Origin: Mycobacterium sp. IS-1590
GTDB taxonomy: Bacteria > Actinomycetota > Actinomycetes > Mycobacteriales > Mycobacteriaceae
Assembly: GCF_001500025.1 (NCBI RefSeq)
Contig: NZ_LQIW01000002.1
Location: 1 to 64,000 of the forward strand
Direction of reading: 5' to 3'
DNA length: 64,000 nucleotides
In this document: positions 9,251-21,220 of the stretch, piece by piece
Numbering within the stretch: the first letter of the stretch is position 1
Layout of the letters: each line of letters begins with the position of its first letter
Made by a program: the position numbers and the translations under genes
Notes under the pieces: generated by a model
What the model saw: only the letters and a program-made list of their open reading frames with translations
What the model was told of the DNA's origin: nothing
Databases searched by the model: none

Positions 9251-9868
9251 ATGCAGACCGGAACGGACGACGATTCGGATCCGGCGGTCGAGCGGGTGCG
9301 GCGCGGCTTGGCCGAACTGGCGCACGACGAGGGCTCCGCGCCGGACGTCCCCGCGGGCGTCACCGCGCGCATCGGTGCAGCCTTACGGGCCGCCGGTGAA
9401 CCTCATCACGCCGTCGATCGGCCCCGACTCCGCCGGATACAGGTTTTCGGGCTGCTCATCGGCCTCGCCGCCGTCACCGCCGGGGTGGTCATCGGCGTCT
9501 CGATGCTGGGCCGCGACCCCGAACCGCGGTTCTCCCGGCCCGGCCCGTCGGCCGAGCGCATCACCGTGTCGCGGCGGCCGCCCGCCTTCCCGCTGACCGA
9601 TGCGCAGGTCACCGGCCTGCTCTCGACGCCACCCGAGTACGGGCCGCTGGCGGACCCGCGCCGCCGCGGTGCCTGCCTCGAGGGCTTGGGCCACGCGGCG
9701 ACCACGCCCATCCTCGGGGCGCGGACCGTCGAGGTCGCCGGTCGTCGCGCCGTCGTGCTGCTCCTGCCGGCACCGGCGGCCACCGACGTCCTGGCCGTGC
9801 TCGTCGACGGCTCATGCCATGCGGCTCACGGTGGGCTGCTGGCCGAAACCCTGGTCGAACGACCGTAG
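9251..9868 (+). CDS. rsmA: Anti-sigma-M factor (Rv3912-like), single-pass membrane protein
   Basis: Predicted to hold SigM inactive at the membrane. It has a short cytoplasmic N-terminus, one membrane helix (VFGLLIGLAAVTAGVVIGVS, about residues 55-75) and an extracytoplasmic domain of about 130 residues with two or three cysteines. Position directly after sigM and before trxB-trxC is the same as Rv3912. The cytoplasmic part is short compared with the M. tuberculosis protein (about 254 residues overall against 205 here), and a classic zinc-type anti-sigma motif is not visible. I chose ATG 9251 because GGTGGAGA lies upstream and an ATG at 9224 would precede the predicted SigM transcription start. 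Confidence 0.8.
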   Translation: MQTGTDDDSDPAVERVRRGLAELAHDEGSAPDVPAGVTARIGAALRAAGEPHHAVDRPRLRRIQVFGLLIGLAAVTAGVVIGVSMLGRDPEPRFSRPGPSAERITVSRRPPAFPLTDAQVTGLLSTPPEYGPLADPRRRGACLEGLGHAATTPILGARTVEVAGRRAVVLLLPAPAATDVLAVLVDGSCHAAHGGLLAETLVERP

Positions 9869-9897
9869 TCTGTCTTCCGAGGTTGTTCGGAAACTCC

Positions 9898-9924
9898 GGG
9901 AACACCACCGCCTACGCTGGTGTT
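9898..9924 (+). promoter_or_regulatory. SigH-type promoter of trxB-trxC
   Basis: GGGAACA at 9898-9904, a 17-nt spacer and GTT at 9922-9924 match the SigH/SigR oxidative-stress consensus (GGAAYA, 16-20 nt, GTT). The trxB2-trxC operon is a known SigH target in M. tuberculosis. The site lies about 40 nt upstream of the trxB ATG. Confidence 0.72.
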
Positions 9925-9961
9925 TATACCGGTGCCGCGGATCAGCGGCAGAAAGGCGCTC

Positions 9962-10933
9962 ATGACCACCACATCCACGGTTCACGATCTGATCATCATC
10001 GGATCCGGTCCGGCCGGCTACACAGCAGCGATCTACGCAGCGCGTGCGCAGCTCAAGCCCCTGGTGTTCGAAGGCGTCCAGTTCGGCGGTGCGTTGATGA
10101 CCACCACCGAGGTGGAGAACTACCCCGGCTTCCGCAACGGCATCACCGGTCCCGAGCTGATGGACGAGATGCGCGAACAGGCGTTGCGTTTCGGCGCCGA
10201 CCTGCGCATGGAGGATGTCGACGCCGTCTCGCTGGACGGCCCGATCAAGACCGTCACGGTCGGTGACGACACCTATCGGGCCCGGGCGGTCATCCTCGCG
10301 ATGGGCGCCGCCGCGCGGCACCTGGGCGTGCCGGGCGAGGAAGCCCTGATGGGCATGGGCGTGAGCACCTGCGCGACCTGTGACGGGTTCTTCTTCCGCG
10401 ACGAGGACATCGTCGTCGTCGGCGGTGGCGACTCGGCGATGGAAGAGGCGATCTTCCTGACGAAGTTCGCCCGCAGCGTCACCCTGGTGCACCGCCGCGA
10501 CGAGTTCCGCGCCTCGCGAATCATGCTGGACCGCGCGCGTGCGAACGAGAAGATCACGTTCCTGACCAATACCGACGTCCTCGAGGTCGAGGGCAGCCCG
10601 AAGGTCAGCGGAGTTCGCTTGCGCAACAAGGTGACCGGCGAGGAGTCGAAGCTCGCCGTCACCGGTGTGTTCGTCGCGATCGGCCACGACCCGCGCTCTG
10701 ATCTGGTTCGCGGCCAGGTCGACCTCGACGAGGACGGTTACGTCCTGACGCAGCGTAATTCGACCAGCACCTCGATCGAAGGTGTCTTCGCCGCAGGCGA
10801 TCTCGTCGACCGAACGTACCGCCAGGCGATCACCGCGGCGGGCACCGGCTGCTCGGCGTCCATCGACGCCGAACGCTGGCTTGCCGAAATCGGTTCTGGC
10901 CCAAGCGATGAAACCATCGAAACACCTGTCTGA
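9962..10933 (+). CDS. trxB: Thioredoxin reductase (NADPH)
   Basis: The flavoenzyme transfers electrons from NADPH through FAD and a redox disulfide to thioredoxin. The 323-residue product shows an FAD-binding [12 protein letters not shown] near residues 12-23, the redox-active CATC at Cys137-Cys140 and an NADPH-binding [11 protein letters not shown]. It is followed by trxC 13 nt downstream, so the pair forms one operon. The ATG at 9962 has AGAAAGG 6 nt upstream; an upstream GTG at 9920 falls inside the -10 region of the SigH-type promoter and is rejected. Expected to be induced by disulfide stress via SigH. Confidence 0.96.
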   Translation: MTTTSTVHDLIIIGSGPAGYTAAIYAARAQLKPLVFEGVQFGGALMTTTEVENYPGFRNGITGPELMDEMREQALRFGADLRMEDVDAVSLDGPIKTVTVGDDTYRARAVILAMGAAARHLGVPGEEALMGMGVSTCATCDGFFFRDEDIVVVGGGDSAMEEAIFLTKFARSVTLVHRRDEFRASRIMLDRARANEKITFLTNTDVLEVEGSPKVSGVRLRNKVTGEESKLAVTGVFVAIGHDPRSDLVRGQVDLDEDGYVLTQRNSTSTSIEGVFAAGDLVDRTYRQAITAAGTGCSASIDAERWLAEIGSGPSDETIETPV

Positions 10934-10946
10934 TAGGAGCATCCCG

Positions 10947-11282
10947 ATGACCGAGAGCACCGGATCCACGGTAGCGGTGACCGACGACACGTTCGCCTCC
11001 GACGTGTTGTCCAGCAGCACACCGGTGCTGGTGGACTTCTGGGCGACCTGGTGCGGTCCGTGCAAGATGATCGCCCCGGTGCTCGAAGAGATCGCCACCG
11101 AAAAGGCGGGCGAGTTGACGGTCGCCAAGCTCGACGTCGATGCCAACCCCGCCACGGCCCGTGATTTCCAGGTGGTCTCGATCCCGACGCTCATCGTGTT
11201 CAAAGACGGCTCCCCGGTGAAGCGGATCGTCGGCGCAAAAGGCAAGGCTGCGCTGCTGCGCGAACTCAGTGACGTGGTCTAA
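10947..11282 (+). CDS. trxC: Thioredoxin
   Basis: A 111-residue cytoplasmic dithiol reductant that keeps protein cysteines reduced and is recycled by the adjacent TrxB. The active site WCGPC is at Cys36-Cys39 and the cis-proline loop SIPTL is present. TAGGAG lies 7 nt before the ATG. The operon appears to end here because a hairpin starts 6 nt after the stop codon. Confidence 0.96.
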   Translation: MTESTGSTVAVTDDTFASDVLSSSTPVLVDFWATWCGPCKMIAPVLEEIATEKAGELTVAKLDVDANPATARDFQVVSIPTLIVFKDGSPVKRIVGAKGKAALLRELSDVV

Positions 11283-11284
11283 CC

Positions 11285-11312
11285 GCGTTACGGCGGCCCG
11301 TGGGAGCCGTAA
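11285..11312 (+). terminator. Hairpin after trxC
   Basis: TTACGGC (11288-11294) pairs with GCCGTAA (11306-11312) around an 11-nt loop, starting right after the trxC stop. There is no U-tract, as is common for mycobacterial terminators. Confidence 0.5.
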
Positions 11313-11436
11313 TCCGCGGCACGGACACCGGCCTGGGGTTTTCTTGAATCGGCGAAGTGTCTGCGACAATCGTGCCTAGCCCGTCAACTTGGTCGGCGCC
11401 CTCGCGCAGCTGACAACCGTGACTGAAAGGCCGCAT

Positions 11437-12633
11437 ATGTCCAGTCTGCGTCGCGGTGACCGCGGGTCCGCGGTCACCGAGATCAGGGCTGCGTTGACGG
11501 CGCTGGGCATGCTCGACAACTCCGACGAGGAGATCACCACCGGCAGGCATATCGCGCTGGACCTGTTCGACGCCGAACTCGACCACGCCGTGCGCGCCTT
11601 CCAACAGCATCGCGGTCTGCTGGTCGACGGGATCGTCGGCGAAGCGACTTATCGTGCGCTCAAAGAGGCGTCGTACCGGCTCGGTGCGCGCACGCTGAGC
11701 CACCAGTTCGGCGCCCCGATGTTCGGCGACGACGTCGCGACGCTGCAGGCCCGACTCCAGGACCTCGGTTTCTACACCGGCCTCGTCGACGGGCATTTCG
11801 GGCTGAGCACGCACAACGCGTTGATGTCCTACCAGCGCGAGTACGGGCTGTATCCGGACGGGATCTGCGGCCCGGAGACGTTGCGCTCCTTGTACTTTCT
11901 GGGCTCACGCGTCACCGGCGGCTCCCCACATGCGATTCGCGAGGAGGAGCTGGTCCGCCGCTCCGGTCCTCGGCTCTCGGGTAAGCGCATCATCATCGAC
12001 CCGGGCCGTGGCGGTGACGACCACGGTCAGATCATGCAGGGGCCGAGCGGGCCGATCAGCGAGTCAGACATCCTGTGGGACTTGGCGAGTCGGCTCGAGG
12101 GCCGGATGACCGCGATCGGTATGGAGACGTTCCTCTCGCGGCCTGCCAACCGTGCACCCTCGGACGCCGAACGCGCCGCGACCGCGAACGCCGTCGGCGC
12201 CGATCTGATGATCAGCCTGCGCTGCGCCACTCAGCCCAGTCCTGGTCCCAACGGTGTCGCATCGTTCCACTTCGGCAACTCCCACGGCTCGGTGTCGACC
12301 ATCGGTCGCAACCTCGCCGACTTCATTCAACGAGAAGTGGTGGCCCGCACCGGGTTACGTGATTGCCGCACCCATGGACGGACGTGGGACCTGCTGCGTC
12401 TCACCCGGATGCCGACGGTGCAGGTCGACGTCGGCTACATCACCAATCCGCAAGACCGGGCGATGCTGGTGTCCTCTCAGGCCCGCGACGCCATCGCCGA
12501 GGGCATGCTCGCCGCCGTCAAGCGGCTTTACCTGCTCGGTAAGAACGACCGTCCCACAGGCACTTTCACGTTCGCCGAACTGCTCGCCCACGAGCTGTCG
12601 GTCGAACAGGCCGGGCGCGTCAGCCCGTCCTGA
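11437..12633 (+). CDS. cwlM: CwlM, amidase-fold activator of peptidoglycan synthesis
   Basis: A cytoplasmic protein (no signal peptide) of 398 residues. Two peptidoglycan-binding-like repeats (about residues 5-70 and 85-155) precede an amidase_3-type domain (about 180-365). The usual zinc ligand motif DPGHGG reads DPGRGG here (Arg near 191), which argues against catalysis. In mycobacteria, CwlM phosphorylated by PknB in its C-terminal tail activates MurA, the first committed enzyme of peptidoglycan synthesis; a Thr-rich tail (RPTGTFTF) is present here. ATG 11437 has GAAAGG 6 nt upstream, whereas the longer form from 11389 lacks a site. Its 3' end overlaps the convergent downstream gene. Confidence 0.93.
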   Translation: MSSLRRGDRGSAVTEIRAALTALGMLDNSDEEITTGRHIALDLFDAELDHAVRAFQQHRGLLVDGIVGEATYRALKEASYRLGARTLSHQFGAPMFGDDVATLQARLQDLGFYTGLVDGHFGLSTHNALMSYQREYGLYPDGICGPETLRSLYFLGSRVTGGSPHAIREEELVRRSGPRLSGKRIIIDPGRGGDDHGQIMQGPSGPISESDILWDLASRLEGRMTAIGMETFLSRPANRAPSDAERAATANAVGADLMISLRCATQPSPGPNGVASFHFGNSHGSVSTIGRNLADFIQREVVARTGLRDCRTHGRTWDLLRLTRMPTVQVDVGYITNPQDRAMLVSSQARDAIAEGMLAAVKRLYLLGKNDRPTGTFTFAELLAHELSVEQAGRVSPS

Positions 12634-13427
12634 CCGCCGATCGCGGTCAGGCCCACCGAGCCCGCACCCGCCCCGACGGGCTGGCGTATCTGCGCGAACT
12701 CGAACAACCGCTCCAGCGCCGCTTCGACGTCGGCCTTCCAGCCCAGCCCCTGCTCCAACTCGAGGCGCAGGCGCGGGAAGTACCGGTGCTGGGCGACAAC
12801 AACAAAGCCCGCATCCAGGAGTAGGTCCGCGTCGAGCACGCACTGGTCGACCGAGCAGTCGCCGAGGACTTCCATCACCGGCCGCAGCGCCGGCGTCACC
12901 GCACCCGGTTCGGTGAGCTCGCTGACTTCGGCGGTGTGCGCGAACGCCTCGAGCGCACGGGCCCCGCGCCGAACCAGGTCTCCCACGACCGCCGCGATCA
13001 GCGCGCGCGACAATGCTTCCGTGTCCTCGCCGGATTCGATGCCCAGCGATGTGAGCAATACGGCGTCGGCGCTGACGGGCGCGGTCGGGAATCGGTGCGC
13101 GCGCGGGACTGCGCCGGGCGGAGCGTAGAACGCATATCCCAAGCACGCCTCGTCCCCGCGCAGTGGGGCCGGCCCGTCGTCGGTGTCGCCATCGGCACAT
13201 TGCACCGCGACCTGCCCGCACGATCCCCATTCGAGCATGACCATCGAAAGCCACGCCTCTTTCTCGAATTCGGGATCCGACAGGTGGTCATCGACACCGG
13301 GAACCGCGGCTCCGGTGGCATCCCGCCCCAGAGTCAGCGGATCGACCTCCCAATACACGCAACGGCGGGCGTGCTTGGGCAACTGCTCGAACGCTTCGAG
13401 CCGCAGAGGCGTGATGCGTGCCGACAC
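12528..13427 (-). CDS. Conserved mycobacterial protein (Rv3916c-like), possible GNAT fold
   Basis: A 299-residue acidic protein encoded downstream of parB on the same strand; M. tuberculosis has an orthologue of about 244 residues at this place. A segment near residues 90-110 (GYAFYAPPGAVP) resembles the central strand of GNAT acetyltransferases, but I cannot identify a full acetyl-CoA loop. The last about 36 residues are antisense to cwlM, giving a convergent overlap of 106 bp, so the real C-terminus may be shorter in function. The GTG start at 13427 has GGGGAG 4 nt upstream on the coding strand. Function unknown. Confidence 0.75.
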   Translation of the reverse strand: MSARITPLRLEAFEQLPKHARRCVYWEVDPLTLGRDATGAAVPGVDDHLSDPEFEKEAWLSMVMLEWGSCGQVAVQCADGDTDDGPAPLRGDEACLGYAFYAPPGAVPRAHRFPTAPVSADAVLLTSLGIESGEDTEALSRALIAAVVGDLVRRGARALEAFAHTAEVSELTEPGAVTPALRPVMEVLGDCSVDQCVLDADLLLDAGFVVVAQHRYFPRLRLELEQGLGWKADVEAALERLFEFAQIRQPVGAGAGSVGLTAIGGQDGLTRPACSTDSSWASSSANVKVPVGRSFLPSR

Positions 13428-13542
13428 TAGACTCCCCGGGTACTACACGGTGCAGCGGTACACCGCTGCCCCTCCAGGATAGAAGGGTGCGCACACCTCG
13501 ACGCCCCGCTTTGCGGGCCTCTCACATCGAACAGCGAATCAT

Positions 13543-13613
13543 GTTGTGTCACAGGTGGTTTCCTTCGAAGGGCGGTGGTCACGCCGATGCGACCCGGGTT
13601 GTGTCACAGTGAC
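13543..13613. repeat. 12-bp direct repeat and palindrome between parB and the Rv3916c-like gene
   Basis: GTTGTGTCACAG occurs at 13543-13554 and 13598-13609. The second copy overlaps the palindrome GTCACAGTGAC at 13603-13613. The copies lie 120-180 bp upstream of the minus-strand gene starting at 13427, where an operator could be. Confidence 0.55.
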
Positions 13614-13634
13614 GTAATTACCCGGTGTGGTAGG

Positions 13635-14621
13635 TCACCGTTCGGATGCGCTCATCAGTTCGACGATGCGCTGTAAGTCGTCGACCGACCCGAACTCGAC
13701 CACGATCTTGCCCTTGCGTTTGCCGAGGCTGACCGTCACCCGCGTATCGAAGGCGGTGGACAGCCGCTCGGCAACGTCCTGAAGACCCGGCATGTTGATC
13801 GGCTTGCGCTTGGGCGCCGCCGGAGCCGGCGCGCCCGCGCTGTTGGCCAGCGTGACCGCTTCCTCGGTCGCTCGCACCGACAACCCCTCAGCCACGATGC
13901 GCGCGGCGAGTTCCTCCTGCTTCTCCGGTCCGCCTTCGAGCGACAGCAGCGCACGCGCATGCCCGGCGGAGAGCACGCCGGCGGCCACTCGGCGCTGCAC
14001 GGCGATCGGCAGACGCAGCAACCGGATCATGTTCGTGATCACCGGGCGTGAGCGCCCGATCCGCGTCGCCAGTTCATCGTGGGTGACTTCGAACTCGTCG
14101 AGCAGCTGCTGATAGGCGGCCGCCTCCTCGAGCGGGTTCAGCTGTACGCGGTGGATGTTCTCCAACAGCGCGTCGCGCAGCATGCTGTCGTCGGTGGTCT
14201 CGCGGACGATCGCCGGGATCGTGGTGAGGCCGGCCTGCTGAGCCGCGCGCCAGCGCCGCTCCCCCATCACGAGTTGGAAGCGGCCGCCTCCCGCTTCGGG
14301 CTGCGGAAGCGCGCGCACGACGATCGGCTGCATGAGGCCGAACTCGCGGATCGAGTGGACGAGCTCGGCGAGCGCTTCCTCGTCGAAGACCTGCCGCGGC
14401 TGGCGCGGATTCGGCTCGATCGACGAGGGATCGATCTCGCGGTACACCGCACCGACCTCGTTGATCGCGCCGCCGTTCGACGGCCCGCCGATCACGACAT
14501 CGGCCGCCGCGTCACCCATCCGTGGACCGAGACCCTGATCGCCGTCGGCCGGCCCGGTCGGGATGAGCGACGCCAGGCCGCGGCCGAGTCCGCTGCGCTT
14601 GCGTGTGGGTTGGCTCATCAT
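13635..14621 (-). CDS. parB: Chromosome partitioning protein ParB (parS-binding CTPase clamp)
   Basis: ParB loads on parS, spreads as a CTP-dependent clamp and works with ParA to segregate the newly copied origin. The 328-residue product has the N-terminal ParA-contact region (KRSGLGRGL), the CTP-binding GERRWRA at residues 120-126, a central helix-turn-helix for parS near 175-200 and a C-terminal dimerisation segment. It lies 104 bp downstream of parA on the same strand. Three perfect parS sites sit within 3 kb. Start could be the first or second of two adjacent ATG codons. Confidence 0.96.
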   Translation of the reverse strand: MMSQPTRKRSGLGRGLASLIPTGPADGDQGLGPRMGDAAADVVIGGPSNGGAINEVGAVYREIDPSSIEPNPRQPRQVFDEEALAELVHSIREFGLMQPIVVRALPQPEAGGGRFQLVMGERRWRAAQQAGLTTIPAIVRETTDDSMLRDALLENIHRVQLNPLEEAAAYQQLLDEFEVTHDELATRIGRSRPVITNMIRLLRLPIAVQRRVAAGVLSAGHARALLSLEGGPEKQEELAARIVAEGLSVRATEEAVTLANSAGAPAPAAPKRKPINMPGLQDVAERLSTAFDTRVTVSLGKRKGKIVVEFGSVDDLQRIVELMSASER

Positions 14622-14725
14622 CTACTCCTCTTCGCGCAAGCGCTCATCGATCGTTCTGCCTTTCTACGCGAACGCTCATGGGTTGGGTCGGATCTCGCCG
14701 GGTTCGGTGCTTATCGCGCGAGCTT

Positions 14726-17120
<2,395 letters not shown>

Positions 17121-17154
17121 GTCGTTCTCTCCTCATCCCACCGGGCTCGTCCGG

Positions 17155-18276
17155 TCACCGTTTACGTTTCTTGGGCCGCGCACCGGGGCGCGGGGAGGCG
17201 CCGGGGCGCGGCGCGCGGTTCGTAGCTGCGCTTGCCGCCTTGCCCGGGTTGCCGCCCGAAGGCTTCTTGTCCGCCGCACCGTTGTCTGCCGCGGCCTCGC
17301 TGCTCTCGGTATCGGAGCTCGACGCCGGCTCCGCGGCCTCGGGCGCCTTGGTCGTCTGGCCCTTGCGGGTCCGGTTCGGCTTGACCCCCGGCGGCGGTGC
17401 GTTCTTCGCCTGCCGCTCCTGGGCCTCGAGCTTCTTGGCCTCTTCTTCCTTCTCGATCTTGCCGAACACATAGTGCTGCTGACCGAAGGTCCAGATGTTG
17501 TTCGCGAGCCAGTACATGATGATGGCCAGCGGCAGGAACGGCCCGCCCACGACGACACCGAGCGGAAAGACGTACAGCGCCAGCTTGTTCATCATCGCCG
17601 TCTGCGGGTTGGCGGCGGCTTCGGGGCTCTGGCGTGAGATCGAGGCGCGGCTGTTGAAGTAGGTCGCGATGCCGGCCAGGATCATGATCGGCACGCCGAC
17701 TCCGATGACCGCCGCCCGGTTGAACTCGGTGAAGGCGTCCAGGCCGGTGGTCTGAATCATGGTCGCGCCCAACGGCGCTCCGAACAGGTGCGCGTCGAGG
17801 AAGTTCGCGACGTCGGTCGGGCTGAAGACGTAGTTGCCGGTGGCCCGGTTCTGCTCCACGGACAGCTGAATCTGACCGAACCCACCCTGCGTCCGGTTGA
17901 AGGACCGCAGCACGTGGAACAGCCCGAGGAACACCGGCACCTGAGCCAGCATCGGGAGGCAGCCCAGGATCGGGTTGAAGCCGTGTTCGCGTTGCAGCTT
18001 CTGCATCTCCAGCGCCATGCGCTGACGATCCTTGCCGTACTTCTTCTGCAGCGCTTTGATCTGTGGCTGCAGCTCCTGCATCTGACGCGTGGTCCGGATC
18101 TGCTTCACGAACGGCTTGTAGAGGATCGCGCGCAGGGTGAACACCAGGAACATCACCGAGAGCGCCCAGGCGAAGAAGTTCGACGGCCCCAGCAGGAAGG
18201 CGAACAGCTTGTACCAGACCCACATGATCGCCGACACCGGGTAGTAGATGATGTCGAGGCTGAACCAGTTAAACAC
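17155..18276 (-). CDS. yidC: Membrane protein insertase YidC
   Basis: YidC inserts and folds membrane proteins alone or with SecYEG. The 373-residue product starts near the first membrane helix ([19 protein letters not shown]) and contains the conserved positively charged cytoplasmic segment ([20 protein letters not shown]) and further helices up to about residue 265. A long Lys/Arg/Pro-rich cytoplasmic tail follows, ending KKRKR, typical of mycobacteria. I chose the GTG at 18276, which matches the family start and overlaps the yidD stop by 8 nt; a longer ATG form would run further into yidD. Confidence 0.95.
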   Translation of the reverse strand: MFNWFSLDIIYYPVSAIMWVWYKLFAFLLGPSNFFAWALSVMFLVFTLRAILYKPFVKQIRTTRQMQELQPQIKALQKKYGKDRQRMALEMQKLQREHGFNPILGCLPMLAQVPVFLGLFHVLRSFNRTQGGFGQIQLSVEQNRATGNYVFSPTDVANFLDAHLFGAPLGATMIQTTGLDAFTEFNRAAVIGVGVPIMILAGIATYFNSRASISRQSPEAAANPQTAMMNKLALYVFPLGVVVGGPFLPLAIIMYWLANNIWTFGQQHYVFGKIEKEEEAKKLEAQERQAKNAPPPGVKPNRTRKGQTTKAPEAAEPASSSDTESSEAAADNGAADKKPSGGNPGKAASAATNRAPRPGASPRPGARPKKRKR

Positions 18277-18649
18277 GCGTCTCGCTTCCTGCTCGCAATG
18301 CTGGATGGCCGCCACTGTCCTCGACAGCGGTGTCCCGATCCTCTGAAGACTCGTCCGCGGGAGCGCCCGCCGCCTTTTCGTCGCCGTGTCCGCCGGCTGT
18401 GGGGCGGGTCGGGATCGGGTCCCATCCTCCCCTATGCCACGGTCCGCATTTCAACAGCCGTACGGTCGCGAGCCAGCCGCCGCGCACCAGCCCGTATTCG
18501 GTCAGCGCGTCCACCGCGTACTGACTACAGGTCGGGGTGAAGCGACACGTCGGTAGCCGCAGTGGCGAGATGGTGTGCCGGTACAGCTGGATCACGTAGA
18601 TGACCGCGCGAGCCGTCCACGCGCCGGCCGACCGCACCGTCGCGTTCAC
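18269..18649 (-). CDS. yidD: YidD membrane protein insertion efficiency factor
   Basis: A 126-residue member of the small DUF37/YidD family, thought to assist YidC-dependent insertion. The hallmark [23 protein letters not shown] with its clustered cysteines is at about residues 23-45. The C-terminal half is a hydrophilic extension not seen in the shortest family members. Its start overlaps the rnpA stop by 4 nt and its end overlaps yidC, so the three are translationally coupled. Confidence 0.93.
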   Translation of the reverse strand: MNATVRSAGAWTARAVIYVIQLYRHTISPLRLPTCRFTPTCSQYAVDALTEYGLVRGGWLATVRLLKCGPWHRGGWDPIPTRPTAGGHGDEKAAGAPADESSEDRDTAVEDSGGHPALRAGSETRV

Positions 18650-19005
18650 CGGGTCGCCCCGGGTTTGGGTCGGGCCCGGCGAAGCGCCGTGCGCAGTTCT
18701 TGTTCGAGGCGCGCCGATATCGCATGCCGACTGCTGGGCAGCGCGCGGATCACCACGCGGTCGGCCGGGTCCAGCTCGTTGACGAGGCTTCGCGCGACGT
18801 GCCGCAGCCGACGGGCCACGCGATGACGTTGCACCGCGGTGCCGACGGCTTTGGAAACCACCAGTCCGATCCGGGGCCCGGGCTCGGAGGGCTCGCCGGA
18901 CCGTAGGGCGTGCACGACGAGATCGGGCTGCACTGCGCGCACCCCTCGGCTGACCGTGTTCCCGAATTCCGTCGAACGCGTCATGCGGTACCGCGCCGGA
19001 AGCAC
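18646..19005 (-). CDS. rnpA: Ribonuclease P protein component
   Basis: The basic protein subunit of RNase P, which removes 5' leaders from pre-tRNA with the rnpB RNA. The 119-residue product shows the N-terminal [10 protein letters not shown] and the RNR-type signature region [16 protein letters not shown] (about residues 58-73). The GTG at 19005 is preferred over a TTG at 19014 because GGGAG is 9 nt upstream of the GTG but would touch the TTG. It lies 33 bp downstream of rpmH, the universal rpmH-rnpA arrangement. Confidence 0.94.
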   Translation of the reverse strand: MLPARYRMTRSTEFGNTVSRGVRAVQPDLVVHALRSGEPSEPGPRIGLVVSKAVGTAVQRHRVARRLRHVARSLVNELDPADRVVIRALPSSRHAISARLEQELRTALRRARPKPGATR

Positions 19006-19038
19006 CAGCGTCAACTCCCGCTCGAAGTCACGTGAGAG

Positions 19039-19182
19039 TCACGCGGTCAGCTTGCGCCGACCCTTGCTCCGACGGTTCGTCACGATTGCCCGACCTGCCC
19101 GGGTGCGCATCCGCAGCCGGAAGCCATGCACACGCGCCCGGCGCCGGTTGTTCGGCTGGAAGGTCCGCTTGCCCTTGGCCAC
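19039..19182 (-). CDS. rpmH: 50S ribosomal protein L34
   Basis: A 47-residue, highly basic ribosomal protein: it begins (GTG) [20 protein letters not shown] and ends GRRKLTA, the invariant L34 pattern. The GTG start is supported by AAGGAGA 6 nt upstream on the coding strand. It heads the minus-strand operon rpmH-rnpA-yidD-yidC-jag-rsmG-parA-parB and is divergent from dnaA. Confidence 0.97.
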   Translation of the reverse strand: MAKGKRTFQPNNRRRARVHGFRLRMRTRAGRAIVTNRRSKGRRKLTA

Positions 19183-19735
19183 GGCTGTCTCCTTGTTGCG
19201 TCTGGCACCCGCATCCCCCACCGACGACGTACGAATCGGTTTGGACGCAGTTGCCGTTGGTAAGCTCGTCCATCTTGCTAGCCGGCGCGGTCCCCGGTCG
19301 ATGCCCGGGTCGCAGCCGTATCGCCTCGTACGGGCGACTGTTCGAGGGTACTGAGGAGATTTCGCTGGGTCAAACCTGGCCGAATGACAGTGTGGACAGC
19401 CACATTTGCAACACGCGTCACCGCCGACCAACAGCAGATAATATCCGTCCACGCAATGTTGCAGAACGGTTGGCACCCGCGAAGAAAACTGTTAGCTTCT
19501 GCCAATGCCGATTCGATAACGAAACGGCGACGGACAACGAAGCGAGGATGCCCAGCCAGTCGTGAGCCCACAGGATGCCTCACATCTGTGATGTGGCCCG
19601 ACCCGCGGCCTCCCCGCCGGTAGAAAACAGAACGACGACGACTGTCCAGTCTCCACAGCCTGTGGATAACTTTGTGGACAGATCGTCATCGTTCCTTTTG
19701 GTCGCTCTGGGCCGGCCGCAAGGGGGTAGTCGTCG
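19183..19735. promoter_or_regulatory. Divergent rpmH / dnaA control region with DnaA boxes
   Basis: No gene is seen in these 553 bp. On the dnaA side are three DnaA-box-like sites: TGTGGACAG at 19391-19399, the perfect box TGTGGATAA at 19661-19669 and TGTGGACAG at 19673-19681. A 6-bp palindrome, TCCACA-GCC-TGTGGA, spans 19652-19666. The two boxes 55-75 nt before the dnaA start suggest autoregulation by DnaA. AAGGGGG at 19720-19726 is the dnaA ribosome binding site. Confidence 0.75.
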
Positions 19736-21220
19736 TTGACAGCTGACCCCGACCCCCCGTTCGTAGCCGTGTGGAACACGGTGGTCGCCGAGCTCAACGG
19801 CAACCCCGCCTCAGCGGGTGGCGATATGGCGGGCCCGGGCCTCACGCCTCAGCAACGAGCCTGGTTGAAGCTGGTCAAGCCCCTGGTGATCACCGAGGGG
19901 TTTGCCCTGCTGTCGGTGCCCACCCCGTTCGTGCAGAACGAGATCGAACGTCATTTGCGGGAGCCGATCATCACGGCGTTGAGCCGTCAGCTCGGTCAGC
20001 GCGTTGAGCTCGGTGTGCGTATCGCCGACCCCGGACCCGACGAGACCGACGGGCCGTTGGCCGGACTATCGGCCGTCGGCGACCCCGACGAAGTCGACGA
20101 CGATCTCGAGGCGCGGGTCAGCGCCGAGGAAAGTTGGCCGACCTACTTCACCAGCCGCCCGCCCAACACGCTGACCGACGACACGACCGCGGTCAATCTG
20201 AACCGTCGCTACACCTTCGACACGTTCGTCATCGGCGCCTCGAACCGGTTTGCTCACGCGGCGACACTTGCGATCGCCGAGGCCCCGGCCCGGGCGTACA
20301 ACCCGTTGTTCATCTGGGGTGAGTCCGGGCTGGGTAAGACGCACCTGCTGCACGCGGCGGGTAACTACGCCCAGCGGCTGTTTCCCGGCATGCGCGTCAA
20401 GTACGTCTCGACCGAGGAATTCACCAACGACTTCATCAACTCGCTGCGCGACGACCGCAAGGCGTCGTTCAAGCGCAGCTACCGCGACATCGACGTGTTG
20501 TTGGTCGACGACATCCAGTTCATCGAGGGCAAGGAAGGCATCCAGGAGGAGTTCTTCCACACCTTCAACACCTTGCACAACGCGAACAAACAGATCGTCA
20601 TCTCCTCGGACCGCCCGCCCAAGCAGTTGGCCACCCTCGAGGACCGGCTGCGCACCCGGTTCGAGTGGGGACTGATCACCGACGTCCAGCCACCCGAGCT
20701 CGAGACACGCATCGCCATCCTGCGCAAGAAGGCCCAGATGGACCGTCTCGATGTGCCCGACGACGTCCTCGAGCTCATCGCCAGCAGCATCGAGCGCAAC
20801 ATCCGCGAGCTGGAGGGCGCACTCATCCGGGTCACCGCGTTCGCGTCGCTGAACAAGACGGCGATCGACAAGTCGCTTGCCGAGATCGTGCTGCGCGATC
20901 TGATCTCCGATGCCAGCACCATGCAGATCAGCACCGCGGCGATCATGGCCGCCACCGCCGAGTACTTCGAGACCACCGTCGAGGAATTACGGGGTCCCGG
21001 TAAGACCCGCGCGCTCGCGCAATCCCGCCAGATCGCCATGTATCTGTGTCGCGAGTTGACCGACTTGTCCCTGCCGAAGATCGGGCAGGCCTTCGGTCGT
21101 GACCACACCACCGTGATGTACGCGGAGAAGAAGATTCGCGGCGAGATGGCCGAGCGGCGTGAGGTCTTCGATCACGTGAAGGAACTCACGACGCGTATCC
21201 GCCAGCGCTCCAAGCGCTGA
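19736..21220 (+). CDS. dnaA: Chromosomal replication initiator protein DnaA
   Basis: DnaA binds DnaA boxes at oriC, melts the DNA-unwinding element and recruits the helicase. The 494-residue product has the N-terminal domain I (about 1-90), an acidic linker, an AAA+ domain with Walker A GESGLGKT near residues 195-202 and VLLVDDIQF as Walker B, and the DNA-binding domain IV with [14 protein letters not shown] near residues 455-470. It starts with TTG, as in M. tuberculosis, with AAGGGGG upstream. The gene faces oriC, which follows its stop codon. Confidence 0.97.
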   Translation: MTADPDPPFVAVWNTVVAELNGNPASAGGDMAGPGLTPQQRAWLKLVKPLVITEGFALLSVPTPFVQNEIERHLREPIITALSRQLGQRVELGVRIADPGPDETDGPLAGLSAVGDPDEVDDDLEARVSAEESWPTYFTSRPPNTLTDDTTAVNLNRRYTFDTFVIGASNRFAHAATLAIAEAPARAYNPLFIWGESGLGKTHLLHAAGNYAQRLFPGMRVKYVSTEEFTNDFINSLRDDRKASFKRSYRDIDVLLVDDIQFIEGKEGIQEEFFHTFNTLHNANKQIVISSDRPPKQLATLEDRLRTRFEWGLITDVQPPELETRIAILRKKAQMDRLDVPDDVLELIASSIERNIRELEGALIRVTAFASLNKTAIDKSLAEIVLRDLISDASTMQISTAAIMAATAEYFETTVEELRGPGKTRALAQSRQIAMYLCRELTDLSLPKIGQAFGRDHTTVMYAEKKIRGEMAERREVFDHVKELTTRIRQRSKR

